Below are positions 6,166 through 6,411 of a stretch of 6,411 bases of DNA, piece by piece. Position 1 is the first letter of the stretch. Every line of letters starts with the position of its first letter. The notes under the pieces were generated by a model. It was not told the DNA's origin, did not search any database, and saw only the letters and a list, made by a program, of their open reading frames with translations. The DNA comes from Pseudomonadota bacterium. Its GTDB lineage: Bacteria; Pseudomonadota; Alphaproteobacteria; Rhizobiales; Xanthobacteraceae. The position numbers and the translations under genes were made by a program. Where the stretch lies: assembly GCA_023417665.1 (NCBI GenBank), contig JAEZFA010000114.1, positions 1 through 6,411 on the forward strand, given 5' to 3'.

Positions 6166-6411
6166 ATGCTTTCCACCGACGATCTGAAGGCCCTCGAAGT
6201 CCTGCATCCCTGCCTGCACAAGCGCTATTCGGGGGTCACGACGACAATTCTGGCGGTCGCCCCGCAGATGGCGAAGCTGGCCAGAACCGCGCTTGTGGGC
6301 CTTCGCTGGAGTGCGCCGGGCGTGCCGACGATTTCGGTGTCCGACGTGCGCAGGCTGGGCAATTCGGTACCGCCGACGAAACCCTTCCGCATCTGGCACG
6401 CGCGGCGCAAC
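6166..6411 (+). CDS. LPS core glycosyltransferase, LpcC/LpsB-like, N-terminal 82 residues (partial, runs off right edge)
   Basis: The open frame runs without a stop to the window end. The recognisable parts are LHPCLHKRYSGVTTTIL (13-29), matching the family's 'KRRLSGVTST' opening, and RIWHARRN (75-82), which precedes the 'TEML' block in rhizobial LpcC/LpsB proteins. Those enzymes are family 4 (GT-B) glycosyltransferases that add mannose to the Kdo-lipid A inner core at the cytoplasmic face of the inner membrane. The C-terminal nucleotide-sugar domain is outside the window, so the donor cannot be judged. An ATG at 6166 gives the usual short N-terminus. An in-frame ATG at 6082 would add 28 residues without family likeness and overlap the start of the divergent gene by two bases. 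About 270 more residues would be expected. Confidence 0.82.
   Translation, partial: MLSTDDLKALEVLHPCLHKRYSGVTTTILAVAPQMAKLARTALVGLRWSAPGVPTISVSDVRRLGNSVPPTKPFRIWHARRN

Overview
This 6.4 kb window is GC-rich and tightly packed. The gene content and protein signatures suggest an alphaproteobacterium of the order Hyphomicrobiales (Rhizobiales). The main pointers are an LpcC/LpsB-like LPS-core glycosyltransferase of the rhizobial type and a dehydrogenase/aminotransferase pair that fits the 2,3-diamino-sugar lipid A found in many members of that order. This is inferred from motifs I recognise; I could run no database search, and I cannot name a genus.

Layout from right to left, because most genes lie on the minus strand. 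At the right edge, the first 82 codons of a plus-strand LPS-core glycosyltransferase begin at 6166. An 82 bp divergent spacer separates it from a minus-strand series. That series is a transaldolase/fructose-6-phosphate-aldolase family protein (5337-6083), a Gfo/Idh/MocA-type NAD-dependent sugar-nucleotide dehydrogenase resembling GnnA (4244-5233), a DegT/DnrJ/EryC1-type PLP aminotransferase resembling GnnB/WbpE (3062-4210), the lipid II flippase MurJ (1492-3042), an RND-efflux periplasmic adaptor lipoprotein of the MexE/BepF type (256-1404), and the first 80 codons of its inner-membrane RND permease (1-240, running off the left edge). The dehydrogenase, aminotransferase and murJ are separated by only 33 and 19 bp, and the adaptor and permease by 15 bp. 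An 87 bp gap before the adaptor contains a plausible sigma70-type promoter.

The genes share an envelope theme. The dehydrogenase and aminotransferase would convert UDP-GlcNAc to a 3-amino derivative used to build lipid A with amide-linked acyl chains. MurJ flips the peptidoglycan precursor. The glycosyltransferase probably adds a sugar, mannose in characterised relatives, to the LPS inner core. The efflux pair exports toxic compounds across the envelope. The transaldolase-like enzyme is the least well connected.

I see no mobile element, tRNA/rRNA, CRISPR array or phage gene. Nothing here looks like an undescribed system; the most informative point is the probable diamino-sugar lipid A pair lying directly upstream of murJ.
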